A stretch of DNA of 64,000 nt, from positions 44,358,469 to 44,422,468 of the forward strand of contig CM076996.1 of the NCBI GenBank assembly GCA_039090855.1. The letters are read 5' to 3'. The stretch comes from Macrothele yani (taxonomy: Eukaryota; Arthropoda; Arachnida; Araneae; Macrothelidae). Of this stretch, positions 62,661-64,000 are shown piece after piece. The position numbers and the translations under genes were made by a program. A model generated the notes under the pieces. That model was not told the origin of the DNA. It was given only the letters and a program-made list of their open reading frames with translations, and did not search any database. Numbering within the stretch: position 1 is the first letter of the stretch; every line of letters starts with the position of its first letter.

Positions 62661-64000
62661 AGTCGCGGTTCACTTTAATAATTCGAAAATGAATTACGAC
62701 AGGAAAGCAGAGTTAACAGGTATTAATAATAGATGATATGATCTATTTAAGGGATAAGTGAATGACGCCCAAGGCCCCCTTAATTGGGGGGCCCGGCGAG
62801 CTATCTCGTAAACGAAGCAAGTTATAAAAAAAAAATCCAATTACAAAGTTGTACAGCTTTCTTACCTTAGTGCAAATCCGCAGAAAAATTTCCAATATCT
62901 CTCAAAGTTCGGGCTTTGCCCTCTAGAGCAATAACATATTTACAAGGAAAAGTTTCCCCGCAAATCTTGAAATGTTTCTGCCTTTTCCCGAGCTTTGGAG
63001 GAACAAGCATCTGAGGGCATGATTTTCGCTGGCGAAGTAAAGGTTTGAAAGCACCACTCAGCCCCCACCCCTCAGTCCAACTTTATTAAGTTTTCGCCGA
63101 GAATCTATTGCATTAACTCGCCTAAGCTTAGCGCAAAATCCTGCTGCGCAGTAAATTTGGGTTGCAATTCGTGTACTTAGAACTTTAGAAAGAAATCTTG
63201 GAAATTATGGCCTTAAGCTATCCCAGAAATAAATTATTGTCTGTGCTTACCTCTTCAAGACCACAAAAATACAAAAATCAACTGATATTTAATGTATCCA
63301 TACCTGCTGTCTGTAGTTTTCGACAATCATTTGGAGTGTGTTGCTCTTGTTTCAGGGGCGTATATGTAGTATTTTTTTCGGGGGGACGACGAAAAATGGA
63401 AGTTTTGAAATCCACCAAAATAAAATTAAAGGCTAATGGAAAATATAAAAAAATTAAAGCATTTTTTTCTTATGTAAGTTGAGGGGTTAAGGAGGGAATG
63501 CCCCTTGCCCCACCTCTAATTACGCCCCTGCCTTGTTACATAGGCCATGATAGCTGTAGCATTAGGACATGCAAAAGCTGATGTACCGTTGTATGCTGTT
63601 ATTGACATTTCTTGTTCTCAGACTTTAGGAAATATGGGTGCTTCAATTAAGCATTTGTGAAATATGGCACAGTTAAAATTCACCGTAGCGGACCATGCTC
63701 TTTCATTTACCTCGTTGCCTTATCGAGAAAAACTTTTGTACCGAAGTTGAATTATGTCTATCTCTTATGGCGATTTCTGTATCGCGTACAATGGATCAAG
63801 TGCTTTTATTCCTGAGCGTATTCAACGGGCTAAGTACCCAAACCTGTATCAAATAATTGGGAAGTCTTGATGTATAAAGGGTTTAAAAAAATCATGTAAA
63901 TATGCATTTCCCTCGATAATGTTTTCGCCGAATGTGTCGATCGGTAAGATAGGAATGAAAAAACAACAAAAGAAACATTATGTGTTAACTTGCACACATG
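61900..64000 (+). repeat. Segmental duplication, right copy
   Basis: This is the partner of 54950-57047, running off the window edge. Differences include A-run lengths near 62827, one fewer A near 62885, and cctcgg versus attggg near 63857. The high identity implies a recent event or an assembly duplication. Confidence 0.92.

Noticed and set aside
1..64000. CRISPR arrays, operons, ribosome-binding sites, LTR retrotransposons or integrated viral genes
   Set aside because: None were seen. Repeats have no regular short spacers, and I found no protease/integrase/RNase H order, gag-like frame or viral structural protein. The gene layout is eukaryotic.

Overview
This window looks like about 64 kb of intergenic DNA from an arthropod nuclear genome. 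It is AT-rich, packed with transposable elements (TEs), and has no convincing complete host gene. Arthropod origin is inferred from three things: the mix of Tc1/mariner families (DD34E, DD34D and longer-spaced relatives), P/THAP9, hAT, Tigger/pogo, RTE and Penelope-like elements; several unrelated tRNA-derived SINE families; and the absence of any bacterial gene organisation. I cannot tell insect from arachnid by reading alone.

Layout. 0.4-1.8 kb: a broken Tc1-like element whose sister at 16.8-18.2 kb still has an open 339-residue transposase. 2.1-2.5 kb: a hAT BED-finger fragment. 2.66-3.2 kb: two SINE types. 3.8-5.1 kb: a Tc1-like element scrambled by palindromes. 5.65-6.67 kb: a mariner (DD34D) pseudogene. 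7.6-8.3 kb: an RTE fragment, followed by a 1.4-kb fold-back palindrome (8.35-9.76 kb). 10.9-12.6 kb: two Tc1-like relics. 12.8-13.56 kb: two SINEs. 15.1-16.7 kb: a P-element/THAP9-like transposase relic split by a SINE. 19.4-21.45 kb: a SINE, a perfect hairpin and the best-preserved Tc1-like element (intact 343-residue transposase). 24.65-26.24 kb: a Tigger-like relic interrupted by a hAT-type MITE. 28.07-29.28 kb: a DD36/37E Tc1-like pseudogene. 30.6-33.5 kb: a degenerate array with a period near 150 bp that carries a recurring CTCF-like core. 33.9-35.3 kb: a hAT relic and a DDE fragment. 35.4-38.94 kb: three terminal-inverted-repeat (TIR) elements in a row, one with a SINE inside. 39.3-42.2 kb: SINEs, a 169-bp tandem repeat and a second hAT MITE. 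42.5-47.85 kb: a TTAA-flanked element split by two RTE copies, one nearly full length. 51-52.5 kb: two possible host exons. 53.5-64 kb: Tc1-like relics, a Penelope-like element with a hammerhead-like ribozyme, and a direct segmental duplication (from about 54.95 kb and from about 61.9 kb).

The sequence functions as a record of nested insertions rather than a pathway. RTE proteins supply target-primed reverse transcription for themselves. The SINEs are presumably moved by a LINE partner in trans. The MITEs depend on hAT or piggyBac-type transposases that are not in the window. The most notable points are recurrent local inverted duplications inside single TE copies, a Tc1-like lineage with DD32E spacing, the CTCF-like satellite, the P/THAP9 relic, and a duplication whose left edge falls inside RTE sequence.
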